From Meconema thalassinum (Eukaryota > Arthropoda > Insecta > Orthoptera > Tettigoniidae): 64,000 nt of DNA. Below the pieces are notes generated by a model. It saw nothing but the letters and a program-made list of their open reading frames with translations. It was not told the DNA's origin and searched no databases. The translations under genes were made by a program, and so were the position numbers. Shown here piece by piece: positions 22,512 to 33,261 of this stretch (position 1 is its first letter; each line of letters starts with the position of its first letter). Where the stretch lies: positions 146,199,074-146,263,073 of the forward strand of contig OX336391.1 of NCBI GenBank assembly GCA_946902985.2. Direction: 5' to 3'.

Positions 22512-23635
22512 TTAGACTCCTCAGAATTCTTGAATTCCTTGGAATTAAGGGATTTGCTTCCACATACTCCAAACGATTGACCCATAGATATGCTCCTTAG
22601 AAATCTGAAGTTTCGTAAGGGCATCTAAATGCTACCATATTAATTATAAGAAATATGTACGAAAATTGCTTGAATTTGGAAATAATACGTGCAGTTAAAA
22701 TTAGGCGGAGTGATCTAACTATTCGACTTGATTCCATATTAATTATATGAAATATGAATGAAAATGCTTGGATTTGGAAATAAGTGCAGTTGAAATTAGG
22801 CAGAGAGGTCTAATCCTTCGACTTGATTTAACACCACCGGTTAAAACAATCATTTTCTTTTAAGAGGCAACATTTTCCGATTCGCTTGGCCCTTAAGTTT
22901 CAATAGTGCCAAAAAATAACTGTACAAAAAACGTATATAATAAAATTCTTCAGTAAATATTTTCTTATTGGCCGTCATGTATTGACGGGTTTCAACTAGT
23001 ATTATCTAAAATAATATGAAATAAATGAAAAGTGAGCAACACAGATAAGACATTTCATCTGAACTGGCAAAATAATTCCGGAATAGATTTCAGATTTAGT
23101 TATTTCCACAAAAATTAGGAACGGAGAAAATAAGGGTTGTCCATTGGAGCCAAAAGTATTATATCCTATAAAAAGTTCGATATTCCTGTTTCACAAGTGC
23201 TAAATTCTGACCAAATTGCGCAACACAATTTCAAAAATTACGAATGTCAGACATTTTAGACAGTTTAGCTAACTTAAAAATAGGGTTGTACATAATGGCC
23301 AAAGTACTCGCTGGACTGCCAACCTAGGTTGTGCACTAAGCTGAGTGCACTATTTCGAATATTTCACCGTAGATAGCGTTAAAATGCAGTCTGCGTTTTT
23401 ACTGATGGTCCATTATGTTCCTAAAAGATATAGCTTGCTGCCACTCAAGTTTGAAAACCGAAGGAAACTCCAAAGGTACCCGCTTCCTCTTCAGAAATTC
23501 AGCTGAAGTTGCCAACGAGATATCTCGGGCGCAGCAAGGATGTGACGTTCTACCGCACCCGAGATATCTCGGGCGTAGCAGTGTAAAGGTTAATAATATA
23601 AAGAAGGCTTCCAACCAAGAACCAAGATCATGAAA
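22512..23635. other. Interval without a supported gene; palindromic motif
   Basis: A perfect 16-bp palindrome cccgagatatctcggg is at 23558-23573 and a partial copy (cgagatatctcgggcg) at 23516-23531. Short peptides such as HYVPKRYSLLPLKFENR at about 23411 look transposon-like, but I cannot assign them. Confidence 0.5.
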
Positions 23636-23639
23636 GACC

Positions 23640-24290
23640 ATAAGAGAAATTTAGTAATTAAACAAATTAAACGGCTCTCATTTTACAAGGACTATTTTGA
23701 CAATCTTCTGAACTGCACTAATCCAGAATCACCAGTTATAAAACCTAAATGCCCTCCTAATGATGATCTGATTCCAGAGCCTAACATATGAGGATGTAGT
23801 AAATCGTATTAAACATCTGAAAAATAATAAAGCTCCTGGCAATGACAACATCCCAGCTGAACTAATTAAATCTGGAGGAGAAGTATTACACAAATATATA
23901 TTCCCACTTATCCTGAAAATTTGGCAGAACGAAACGATGCCTGGTGAGTGGAAAGAATCTCTCATAGTGCTCTGCACAAAAAGGGAGACAAGATATTCAA
24001 AGTTACCTTGGAATATCCCTTGTTAATACATCATATAAAAATTTATCCTTGGATATACTAAATCGCTTGAAACCATATGCCGAGAACATCATTGGTCATT
24101 ATCAAAATGGCTCTCACAGTAATAGGTCCGCTAATGACAACATATTTGCAATCAAAATGATAAGTGAGAAAGTGTGGAAATATACAGTAATCTATGTATT
24201 CACTATTGGTTTATTGATTTCCTCAAAGCATATGATTCAATTCATAAAGAGAGCCTGTGGAATGTCATGACAGAACAAATTAGGAGGTGA
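23640..24290 (+). pseudogene. RTE-like LINE reverse-transcriptase fragment
   Basis: The plus-strand frames hold FYKDYFDNLLNC, then KHLKNNKAPGNDNIPAELIK (RT block 1), PGEWKESLIVLC, NIPC/SYKNLSLDILNRL and a shifted NRSANDNIFAIKMISEKVW ... YDSIHRESLWNVM-type block. Stops and frameshifts interrupt it. The copy ends before RT motif C, so it is truncated at both ends. Confidence 0.8.
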
Positions 24291-24330
24291 TAAAGACAAA
24301 TAGTTATAACTATACCCATACATTTAGGAG

Positions 24331-24366
24331 AAAGTAGGCTATATGTTCTTTCCTGAACATCTTGTT
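24331..24366 (+). mobile_element. HINE-like element 3' end, copy D
   Basis: Reads agtaggctat then a 6-bp stem (ATGTTC 24343-24348, GAACAT 24355-24360) followed by CTTGTT. It matches the hairpin ends of copies A and B, with both strands of the stem changed together. Only the terminus is present. Confidence 0.55.
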
Positions 24367-24770
24367 TTTCATTATGAAACAGAGCTCAAGAAACAGTTGT
24401 TTGACCAATTAGTTAATTAGATACGCTGAGTTCCACGGCCTTCTAATTTAAATTTCACTGCCTGGCCTAGTGTCATAGTAGGGTAATCGAGGAGGCCATG
24501 GTCAAATACAAGGCATTCTCTGCGTCTCATGCGCTCTGTTCAGTACATAAAACTGGCAAAATCTCGACAGATATTTATGAATATTTATGTTCGAACATAA
24601 AATAGTTATAATAATTATCGTCGAACATTAACAGTCGTATGCAAGTCGCCTATAATGGTAATTAAGACACTCGTATGGAAATTATTAAACTCGCATACAC
24701 TCGTTTTATAAACCTACTCGTGTCTTAATTATTGCCATTATAGACTCGTTGCATAATGTACTATAGATTG
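24367..24770. repeat. Palindrome-rich repeat unit, copy 3 (truncated)
   Basis: Begins tcattatgaaacag directly after the HINE-like hairpin, as at 10909. It includes 'catgcgctctgttcagtac' and the 'taattattgccattata' inverted-repeat half. It breaks off at gcataatgtactata. Confidence 0.65.
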
Positions 24771-24979
24771 ACTGGAGAAAGTTCATCCCTTGGTGTAAGG
24801 GTAGATCATATCAAAAAAAAAAAAACAGACACATTTTTGGTTTCTTTCAGAGGACTATTGACCATTTTAAAGGGTTTTAAAATGTTGTGCCTATTATGAG
24901 AGGTATGATTTTTATCATTTCAAATGGTCTTGTCGACTTCGTCGATATGCTTGAGTCAAATGTTATGCGTTACGGAGAC

Positions 24980-25072
24980 GGAAGTGACGTCATGCAGCCG
25001 CACGGGAAGTGACGTCATGCAGCCGCGCGGGATGCGAGTGCGTGACGGTCATGCAGCCACGCGGGAAGCAGA
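24980..25072. repeat. Short GC-rich tandem repeats with TGACGTCA sites
   Basis: About three ~25-bp copies of gaagtgacgtcatgcagccg. Two carry a perfect cAMP-response-type palindrome TGACGTCA (24985 and 25011 regions). Function unknown. Confidence 0.7.
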
Positions 25073-25140
25073 AGCTAATGGTTAATGGAGTCTGTTGAAA
25101 GAGTCCTGGGGCGTCGAGCGACCTGGGGCTTTGAGCGAAG

Positions 25141-25403
25141 CGAAAAGAATACAGGGTGACTCCTAAAGAGGTGTACAAGATGTCAGACAAGAATACAGGG
25201 TGACTCCTAAAGTGGTGTACAAGATGTCACACAAGAATACAGGGTGACTTCTAAAGAGATATACAAGGCGCCATATAAGAATACAGGGTGCCTCCTAAAG
25301 AGGTGTGCAGGATGTGAGAGCAAAATACAGTACAAGATGCCAGATAACAATACAGGGTGACTCTTAAAGAGATATACAAGATGCCAGATAAGAATACAAT
25401 GTA
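25141..25403. repeat. 44-bp minisatellite at the left provirus flank
   Basis: About six copies of a 44-bp unit beginning gaatacagggtgactcctaa. The last copy stops inside its first word (gaatacaatgta), where the Polinton terminal repeat starts at 25404. Confidence 0.9.
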
Positions 25404-27396
25404 AGTAGTGTGGTAGTGACAGAGCTGTCTCACTTAGCAAGTGGTGAGCCCCTGCGACCTTGGAATGGAAAGAGCCATGCTAGGAGGGCGTGCTTGGATT
25501 CGTTTTTTTCGTCTCGTCATGCTCTTTACGGGAATGTAGGTATCGAAAAGGTGAACTTAGGGTTTTGGGTAAAAAAATGCGTTTTTCACATTTTTGTCGA
25601 TTTTCGGAAAACGGGCCATGCTAGGAGGGCGTGCTTGGATTGGTTTTTTTCGTCTCATGGTGCTATTTACGCGAATGTAGGTATTGAAAAGGTGAACTTA
25701 GGGTTTTGGGTCAAAAAATGCGTTTTTCACATTTTTGTCGATTTTCGGAAAACGGGCCATGCTAGGAGGGCGTGCTTGGATTCGTTTATTTCGTTTCGTT
25801 GTGCACTTTACGGGAATGTCGGTGTCGAAAAGGTGAAGTTAGGGTTTTGGGTCAAAAAATGCGTTTTTCACATTTTTGTCGATTTTTGGAAAACGGGCCA
25901 TGCTAGGAGGGCGTGCTTGGATTCGTTTATTTCGTTTCGTTGTGCACTTTACGGGAATGTCGGTGTCGAAAAGGTGAACTTAGGGTTTTGGGTCAAAACA
26001 TGCGTTTTTCACATTTTTGTCGATTTTTGGAAAACGGGTCATGCTAGGAGGGAGTGCTTGGATTCGTTTATTTCGTTTCGTTGTGCTCTTTACGGGAATG
26101 TCGGTGTCGAAAAGGTAAACTTAGGGTTTTGGGTCAAAACATGCGTTTTTCACATTTTTGCCGATTTTTGGAAAACGGGTCATGCTAGGAGGGCGTGCTT
26201 GGATTCGTTTTTTTCGTCTCGTTGTGCTCTTTACGGGAATGTCGGTGTCGAAAAGGTGAACTTAGGGTTTTGGGTCAAAACATGCGTTTTTCACATTTTT
26301 GTCGATTTTTGGAAAACGGGTCATGCTAGGAGGGCGTGCTTGGATTCGTTTATTTCGTTTCGTTGTGCTCTTTACGGGAATGTCGGTGTCGAAAAGGTAA
26401 ACTTAGGGTTTTGGGTCAAAACATGCGTTTTTCACATTTTTGCCGATTTTTGGAAAACGGATCATGCTAGGAGGGCGTGCTTGGATTCGTTTTTTTCGTC
26501 TCGTTGTGCTCTTTACGGGAATGTCGGTGTCGAAAAGGTAAACTTAGGGTTTTGGGTCTAAATATGCGTTTTTCACATTTTTGCCGATTTTTGGAAAACG
26601 GGTCATGCTGGGAGAGCGTGCTTGGATTCGTTTTTTTCGTCTCGTTGTGCTCTTTACGGGAATGTAGGTGTCGAAAAGGTGAACTTAGGGTTTTGGGTCG
26701 AAAAATGCGTTTTTCACATTTTTGCCGATTTTTGGAAAACGGATAACGTGATGATGACGTGCGTGATAGTATGTTTTCGTCTCGTTGTGCTCTTTACGGG
26801 GATATAGATATGGAATAGGTTAAAAGCTGGAAACATGTTTTTTTTAGTCACAAATGGGTTTTGTGATTTTCCCTCATATTGTGAAAACCGAAAACGTGAG
26901 AATGACGTGTGTGATAGTATTTATTTCGTTTCATTGTCCTCTTTACGGGGATATAGATATGAAAAAGGCAAAAAGCTGGAAACATGGTTTTCTTATGGAA
27001 AAGGTGTTTTTTGTTCATTTTCGCGTTATTTGGAAAACGAATGAGGCGATTTTTATGATGGTCATGTCGATGTATTTATGTCGTTCTGTTTACGGGAATG
27101 TAGGTATGGAAAACCTAAAATGATGGTTTCCGTTATTTTTTTTCGAGATCGTTGAGGAAAACGGGGAAAAATGTAAGAAACCAGATTTGAAGTCACGTTA
27201 GGTTATGCGCTATGATGTTAGTAAAACATTTATGCATTATTATTATTATTATTATTTGTCTTGACTGGTCAGGGCTCACACGCAGAGAGAGAACATGTTT
27301 AATGCAATGAGAATTGAAAGCATTGAAGCTAGCCCACGGCGATCCAGACAGACACAGGTCTTATCATCGTACGTGCCTCGCAGCAGAGAGAGATAA
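25404..27396 (+). repeat. Left terminal inverted repeat (1993 bp)
   Basis: Inverted match to 43906-46039. It contains 9 full 141-bp units (25475-26743), three degenerate units (to about 27130), a (ATT)n run at 27236-27258 and a terminal segment ending agagagataa. I see one substitution against the right copy (about 26667) besides the missing unit. Confidence 0.95.
25475..26743 (+). repeat. Tandem array of nine 141-bp units inside left TIR
   Basis: Each unit starts ccatgctaggagggcgtg and includes tttacgggaatgt, cgaaaaggtgaacttagg and gaaaacggg. The length is a multiple of three and one frame lacks stops, giving a 383-codon frame (25410-26561) of 47-residue repeats (HARRACLDSF ...). I regard the frame as a by-product of the repeat: it stops within unit 8 and has no recognisable domain. 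Units drift into degenerate versions towards 27130. Confidence 0.92.
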
Positions 27397-28568
27397 CAGC
27401 CTGTTGTTCGCATGCAGGTGGCCGTTATCTGACCCAGACGTGTTACTCGATATCTCGATGAAGGACATACAGCTCTGTCGAAAAGCTGATCATTGCATTC
27501 CCACGCATACTCATGCAGAGATTGCAAAAGCTTGTGAGAATCGCTCTGACTTGTGCGCTCCATGACATCCTACTCGTAGGAACAAAAAAAAAGTAAAGTG
27601 TTAACTTTGCATCTTGTTGAGGAGACATATATGTTCTGAGGGTAAGAGAGACTCATCATTCTCGTGTTCATCTTTGAAGGTGACGGATGCAAGTGCCTTA
27701 TGCTCTTTGTAAAATATTACGTGAACCGCGCCCATACTTGTACTAAGGTAGGTTCATTATTGTTAATTATGGCATGATTGGTTTTATTGTTATTTTGTGT
27801 ATGCATGAAAAGTAAGTTAGTGACTGATGGTATTTTTGGGGGATTTCGTTTGTTGCAGATTTTTAAAAACAACATCATTAAGTCTGGGAAAGCAGACAGA
27901 GAGAGACAGTGACAGTGACAGTGGCGGCAAAGAGCACATTTGCTGAAAGTATTATAATTCATTATATGGTGAGTACATGTTGTTCCATTACTTTTATTGT
28001 TGTTGTTGTTGTTAAATGCGTGTCATTTATTTCACGGAAATTTATATACTTATGGCGTGTATTTATTATTGTTTTAGAATGAAGATATATATGGAGTGAA
28101 TAGGTTTTAACTACCTTGACGCTTTCGATATTAAAAAAAGAGGTGAGTCTTTGTAAATGACTTTGTTATTTTCGAGTGAGTGTCTTATTTATGTGTGCAC
28201 ACTTGAAACCTTTTGTTTTTAGCAAGTCTTATGAATGAATGAATGAATGAATGAATGAATGAATGAATGCACATGTTTAATGTATATAACCATGACTAAT
28301 AACGGATTGTATTGGTTTGTTTTTCAGATAAATCATTGGAAACCAAAAAAAACAAGATAAACCTTGTCGTTGATATTAAAACTATAACAACTTTGTTGGT
28401 GATCATTTCCTGCTGGGGGCCCAAATTACTACAACCATTGTCTACCTGTGAACGAGATTGTGTGTGCCAGTCAGTAAAAATCGATAAGTGTGGTCGTTTG
28501 GAATTGGAGATTTTGGATTAACCTATTTTAAGGTAAGGGTTGCACGTTTATTAGTCCATTTTATAATC
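27397..28568 (+). promoter_or_regulatory. Polinton left non-coding region, possible spliced leader
   Basis: No protein gene is supported. Strong splice-like signals occur in order: donor ATGgtgagt (GT 27969), acceptor tgttttag (AG 28077), donor gaggtgagt (GT 28143), acceptors tttttag (28222) and tttttcag (28327), donor aaggtaagg (GT 28533). A (GAAT)n microsatellite fills 28231-28269. The order suggests a multi-exon 5' leader for the polymerase and the genes after it. This is inference from motifs only. Confidence 0.45.
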
Positions 28569-31500
28569 ATGTCTATATCAGAGAGTGAAGTGTTAGTGTG
28601 GCAGCCTTTGGCCAAATGTTTCAAAACGCGAGTATGCTCAGGCCGAATTTACAATGCGAATCACTGTCTGTCGCCTAAAGATTTTGTGGAATTATGTTTT
28701 CCCATTTTTTTGAGTGAATGTGAACAAGGCTTAAGATTGCATCAGGCTTTAAAAATAAACTTCGAACTACTATGTGAATTTACATTGATAAAAAATAATG
28801 TTGAAGAGAAACACACCTTCAACCTTTGTACAAAAATGGAGAAAGTACTGATAGCCGATAATTTGGAAACGTGGTATCAGGAGAAAGCTATTCAAGCGCT
28901 TATCACTAAATTTGATAAGTTGCAAGAGGGTCCCAGTGGCTTGGCCCTCAATAGCATTGCCTATTTGCAAATCAATATTTGTAAATACAATCCATTGAAT
29001 GCAGGAAGTAGCTATATTGCCACACCGAGCTTTATCGCTTCCAGAAAGGCAGTGATCAACATACGCAACAAAGACGATTACTGCTTTTTGTGGAGTATAG
29101 TGAGCTGCCTGCAACCCTGTCAGGGCAGTAATTGTGATAGACCAGGGAAGTACAAAGAATTGTTTAACCGCATGAAACAAACTCTCAATCTCGAGCGTGT
29201 TTCATTTCCCATGCCTCTAGATAAAATTCATTTATTTGAGAAAGATAATCCAAATTTCTCATTCATGGTGTATGGCATCGAAGGATCCAATATTGTGGGC
29301 CCCTTGTATGCCACCAAACAGGTAAAGCAACATCACATTCACCTGCTTTTCCTGTCTGATGGGGATAAAAGCCATTACTGTTGGATAAAGAATTTAAGTA
29401 AATTGGTGAGCAGCCAAGTGTCTAATCATGATGGTAAGAAACATATTTGTGAGCGCTGCCTTCAGTATTTTACAACTGATGAACTTTTGAAACGACATAC
29501 GGAAGACTGTGAAGGGCAGACGGCAGTAAAGCTAGTCTTGCCCGAAGGGAATGACGCAGTCTTAAAATTTAAGGCCACTAATAAACAAGAGATGGTACCA
29601 TTTACTGTTTACGCTGATTTTGAGGCCCTTACTGTTCCCATTCAGGGATGTGAACCAAGCCCCCATACAAGCTCAACCTATCCAGTGCAGAAACATGAGC
29701 CTTTTGCTGTAGCCTATTATGTTGTCTGTCACTATGATAATTCACAATGTGAGTATGTAAGTCATAAAGGTCAGGATTGTGCGCGGTGGTTTGTTGATCA
29801 AATGGCGGCTTTAGCAGGCAAAGTAGAAACTATTTTGAACAACCCTGTACCAATTCAGATGAATGACGTACAGCAAAGAGAATATGATCAAGCCACCACC
29901 TGCCACATATGTGAAAAGCCAATCTTAGGCGGAGAAAAAAAAGTAAGAGACCACTGCCATAGGACAGGGCATTTTAGAGGTGCTGCCCATAACGAATGCA
30001 ATTTGAAGTACTCTACACCTCGCTTCCTCCCTGTCTTCTTACACAATTTCTCCCGGTATGACCTTCACTTCATTGTAAAACAATTTGCTCATGTAGATAT
30101 GAGCAAATTCAGCATTTTGGCTAAGAACCATGAGAGCTTTACCTCACTTTCATGGAGAAAAGGAAGCATGAGCATTCGCTTTCTCGACTCATTCAAGTTT
30201 ATGTCTAGTTCGCTGGATAGTCTTGTGAAAGGCTTAAGCCAAGATGAGTTGAAACATACCCATTCCCACTTTACGGATACAAATCAATTTAAATTGTGTG
30301 TTCGTAAAGGCCATTTTCCATACGATTATGTGGAAAGTTACGAGGTGCTTGAAGAAACGACTTTGCCGCCAAGAGAAAAATTCTTTTCTCAATTGACTCA
30401 AAGCACCATCAGTGAAGAAGACTATGCCCATGCACAGCATGTTTGGCGAGTGTTTGGCATAGAAACCATGGGCCAGTATGCTATGCACTACTTAAAATTA
30501 GACGTGTTGTTGTTGACCGACGTTTTTGAAACGTTTCGTCAGCTATGTCACAGGATTTATGGCCTTGACCCCGCTCACTACTATACCAGTCCAGGGTTAA
30601 GTTGGGACGCCGCCCTCAAATTTACCCACATTGAGCTTGATTTACTGACGGATCCCGATATGGTACTCATGATGGAAAAAGGGATTCGTGGGGGATTCGT
30701 ATCGCTCAATCAGCGACATGCCAAGGCAAATAATCATTACATGCCTGATTATTGTCCCGAAGAACCAGAATCCTATCTAATGTATTTCGACGTAAACAAT
30801 TTATACGGTCACGCTATGAGTCGACCACTGCCGTACAGAAACTTTGTCTGGCTGTCTGAGGATGAAATTAAAGATTTTAATGTGCATAGCGCTAGCAAGC
30901 AACAGGACGTAGGGTATGTTCTTGATGTCGACTTAGCTTATCCCCCCCATCTCAGACAGCGTCATGGTGATTTCCCCTTTTGCATAGAGAAAATGGTGCC
31001 GCCCGAGAGTAAGGGCAATCATAAGAAATTGATGGGTACCTTGTATGATAAAAATCACTATGTGTTGCATATTGACATGCTGGTAGAATGTTTAGCTCAG
31101 GGCTTAACCCTGAAAAAAATCCATAGAGGTATTTCTTTTTGTCAGAAACCGTGGTTGAAACCATACATGGATTTAAATACCAGTCACAGACAAAGTGCCA
31201 CTCAGCCATTTCAAATCAATTTTTTTAAACTGATGAATAATTGTATCTATGGCAAGAGTTTGGAAAATGTACGGCAGTATAGGGACATTAAGTTGGTCAA
31301 TACATGGCATGGCAGATGGGGGGCTCAAAAATATATTGCAAAACCAAATTTCAAATCTTTAAACATTATTGATCATGATCTACTGACTATTGAACTTGCC
31401 AAAACTAAAGTGGTCATGAATAAGCCTATCTATTTAGGCCAAGTCATTTTAGATTTTTCAAAATTGCACATGTATAAATTCCATTATGGTTTTGCAATAC

Positions 31501-32000
31501 AGCGATTTGGTACCATTTCCTTGTTATATACAGACACGGATAGTTTTATTTACCATATCCGTGACTGTGATCCGTATGTCGTTATGAAACAAAACCCAAA
31601 ATGGTTTGACACGTTCTCGTTTAGTGAGAAGAACGTGTTCGATATCCCCCGTCTGAACAAAAAAGAAATTGGTTTAATGAAAGATGAGTGTTCAGACACC
31701 ATGATGACTGAGTTTGTAGGTCTCGCTCCGAAAATGTATAGTTTTCGACAGGTGGATCGATGCGAATCTATGCGAGCCAAAGGGATTAGCCAGCATGTGG
31801 TTAAACGTCTCTGTGTGGATGATTATTTACATGTCCTTCAGACCCACACAGCCATGGCACATAGTCAGTTTAGGATTCTCTCAAAAAATCATGATTTATT
31901 TTTAATGAAGCAGCGAAAACAAACACTCGCTTTGTTGGACGACAAGAGACAGTGGTGTCAGGATATGATGACAAGCGTCCCATTTGGTTACAACCAGTAG
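28569..32000 (+). CDS. polB: Protein-primed DNA polymerase B (Polinton/adintovirus)
   Basis: Replicates the linear element from its ends using a terminal protein as primer. The frame is open from 28488; I choose the ATG at 28569 (1143 aa) because the preceding 27 residues look like read-through of a splice donor. In order: C2HC-type zinc finger CERCLQYF...HTEDC (~295-315), Exo I VYADFEAL (~346), an HNH/endonuclease VII-like block CHICEKP...VRDHCHRTGHFRGAAH (~444-480), Exo II HNFSRYDLHFI (~490), Exo III YLKLDVLLLTD (~640), Pol A FDVNNLYGHAM (~738), Pol B KLMNNCIYGKS (~886) and Pol C YTDTDSFIY (~986). All catalytic acids are present. Length is usual for the family. An AATAAA follows at 32084. 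It is the first gene of the rightward block. Confidence 0.97.
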   Translation: MSISESEVLVWQPLAKCFKTRVCSGRIYNANHCLSPKDFVELCFPIFLSECEQGLRLHQALKINFELLCEFTLIKNNVEEKHTFNLCTKMEKVLIADNLETWYQEKAIQALITKFDKLQEGPSGLALNSIAYLQINICKYNPLNAGSSYIATPSFIASRKAVINIRNKDDYCFLWSIVSCLQPCQGSNCDRPGKYKELFNRMKQTLNLERVSFPMPLDKIHLFEKDNPNFSFMVYGIEGSNIVGPLYATKQVKQHHIHLLFLSDGDKSHYCWIKNLSKLVSSQVSNHDGKKHICERCLQYFTTDELLKRHTEDCEGQTAVKLVLPEGNDAVLKFKATNKQEMVPFTVYADFEALTVPIQGCEPSPHTSSTYPVQKHEPFAVAYYVVCHYDNSQCEYVSHKGQDCARWFVDQMAALAGKVETILNNPVPIQMNDVQQREYDQATTCHICEKPILGGEKKVRDHCHRTGHFRGAAHNECNLKYSTPRFLPVFLHNFSRYDLHFIVKQFAHVDMSKFSILAKNHESFTSLSWRKGSMSIRFLDSFKFMSSSLDSLVKGLSQDELKHTHSHFTDTNQFKLCVRKGHFPYDYVESYEVLEETTLPPREKFFSQLTQSTISEEDYAHAQHVWRVFGIETMGQYAMHYLKLDVLLLTDVFETFRQLCHRIYGLDPAHYYTSPGLSWDAALKFTHIELDLLTDPDMVLMMEKGIRGGFVSLNQRHAKANNHYMPDYCPEEPESYLMYFDVNNLYGHAMSRPLPYRNFVWLSEDEIKDFNVHSASKQQDVGYVLDVDLAYPPHLRQRHGDFPFCIEKMVPPESKGNHKKLMGTLYDKNHYVLHIDMLVECLAQGLTLKKIHRGISFCQKPWLKPYMDLNTSHRQSATQPFQINFFKLMNNCIYGKSLENVRQYRDIKLVNTWHGRWGAQKYIAKPNFKSLNIIDHDLLTIELAKTKVVMNKPIYLGQVILDFSKLHMYKFHYGFAIQRFGTISLLYTDTDSFIYHIRDCDPYVVMKQNPKWFDTFSFSEKNVFDIPRLNKKEIGLMKDECSDTMMTEFVGLAPKMYSFRQVDRCESMRAKGISQHVVKRLCVDDYLHVLQTHTAMAHSQFRILSKNHDLFLMKQRKQTLALLDDKRQWCQDMMTSVPFGYNQ

Positions 32001-32281
32001 TGGTTGTAGCTATTGTTGTTGTACAACACGGCAAGTGTTTGGTTTGGTTGCTATCAAATGCGAGATGCCATCTTGAGCCTCGGAATAAAAATAAAAAATT
32101 GTAGTGTATCATATAATTTTTGTTTTTTAACCTGCGTGCATGGGTGTATGCATGGATGTGTGAATGCCTGTAAATAGTTGTACATAAACTGTATGTCTTG
32201 TGCTATTTGCCTGTCAACGCATAAAGAGAGCCATGCATCAACGTTTCCATGGTTCACTGTGCACAGGCTAGATTAAAAACA

Positions 32282-32601
32282 TGTTGACTTATTTAGGTTA
32301 GGTTAGGAAAAAAACAAACAAGTAGCCACCCTCACTATTGTTGTCGCTTAGTAGGCCTCATGTTTCGGCAAGGTGACCATTCACCCTCAGTAGGCATGCG
32401 GCTTAATAGGCCACACTAGGGTGTGGCTTAGTAGGTCTCATGCAAGAACAAAAGAATAATAATCTGCTGCTTTTACGGAGGACAAAACTCTCACTTTATG
32501 GCTAGAGTTATGAGTGGTGATATATTTGAAATATCTGAACAGAAATTGTTTCTTTAACCTGTTACATGTTTTTTTCCTAACCTAACCTAAAGAAGTCAAC
32601 A
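32282..32601. mobile_element. MITE-like element with TTAGG-containing inverted repeats
   Basis: The 33-bp ends (32282-32314 and 32569-32601) start TGTTGACTT and contain three TTAGG units. They match as an inverted repeat with one mismatch. The 320-bp interior has a small palindrome ccacactagggtgtgg (about 32420) and no gene. I see no clear target duplication. It lies between polB and the next gene. Confidence 0.7.
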
Positions 32602-32742
32602 GACAGATGGTTATTTATTTGTGTTTTGCTTATTTTTTATTTTATTTTTGCCATTGACTTAGGGGACAGACAGTGTATATAGTACATAGTATTTTTATTT
32701 ATTCACTTAGTAAACGGCAACGACTACTTTTCAGATTCAATC

Positions 32743-33261
32743 ATGAGCCATGATGAAGATCGTTTTATCGTCACAAAACACACCACGTTCAATGAATATG
32801 CCACGATGATGTCTCATAATCCTCAACGTGTGGCCTATCCTTCAGAATATAGAAACACGAAAGTACGCATTGATACCATGTTTTATGACATCATTATGGA
32901 TGATGACATAGTTTATGATCCAGGGCATCACTTTTGTAAATCCTGTATGCTAAATTTTGTCTTTGAAAATAATGTATCCACGCAAGTGATTCATAAAGCA
33001 TGGTACGGTTTAACCATGAATCAAGTGATTGTTAAATTAGCTGACGAGGATCATTTTCCAGATTTCTGGTGTACAATATGTACAAAACCCCTGTTTAATG
33101 TTTATTTTCCAATAACCTCTCAAATGTTTTGTTTTCATTTTTATAAATTTCCTGCTGAGGAATCAATCACTTCGTATCGACAACAAGCATTTCGCCAACT
33201 TTGTCTTGGCTTACCTATCAATCAATATTCGCCTCATAGAATGAGATTTGTTAGAAACTAA
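32743..33261 (+). CDS. Polinton hypothetical protein with paired CxxC motifs
   Basis: A 172-aa open frame that I do not recognise. The ATG is preceded by an acceptor-like ctacttttcag (AG 32734), nine bases before it. The middle holds HHFCKSC (~62-68) and WCTIC (~109-113), a spacing that could bind zinc in RING-like or ribbon fashion. The C-terminus is rich in aromatic and basic residues (SPHRMRFVRN). It has no signal peptide or membrane segment. Its position after polB on the same strand suggests an early or replication-associated role, which is inference. Confidence 0.75.
   Translation: MSHDEDRFIVTKHTTFNEYATMMSHNPQRVAYPSEYRNTKVRIDTMFYDIIMDDDIVYDPGHHFCKSCMLNFVFENNVSTQVIHKAWYGLTMNQVIVKLADEDHFPDFWCTICTKPLFNVYFPITSQMFCFHFYKFPAEESITSYRQQAFRQLCLGLPINQYSPHRMRFVRN

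Noticed and set aside
24990..25440. Minus-strand frames over the 44-bp minisatellite as continuation of the gypsy RNase H
   Set aside because: Translation gives repetitive non-RNase H sequence (YISLRVTLY-type); no catalytic residues are seen.
25410..26561. A 383-codon frame of 47-residue repeats as a real gene
   Set aside because: It follows from a 141-bp repeat lying within a terminal inverted repeat, stops inside the array, and has no known domain or start context.
28770..29180. 136-codon antisense frame inside polB
   Set aside because: Shadow of the polymerase coding strand with no motif.
32290..32590. Interstitial telomere from the TTAGG units
   Set aside because: Only three units per side, in opposite orientations, at the ends of a 33-bp inverted repeat; a transposon end explains it better.
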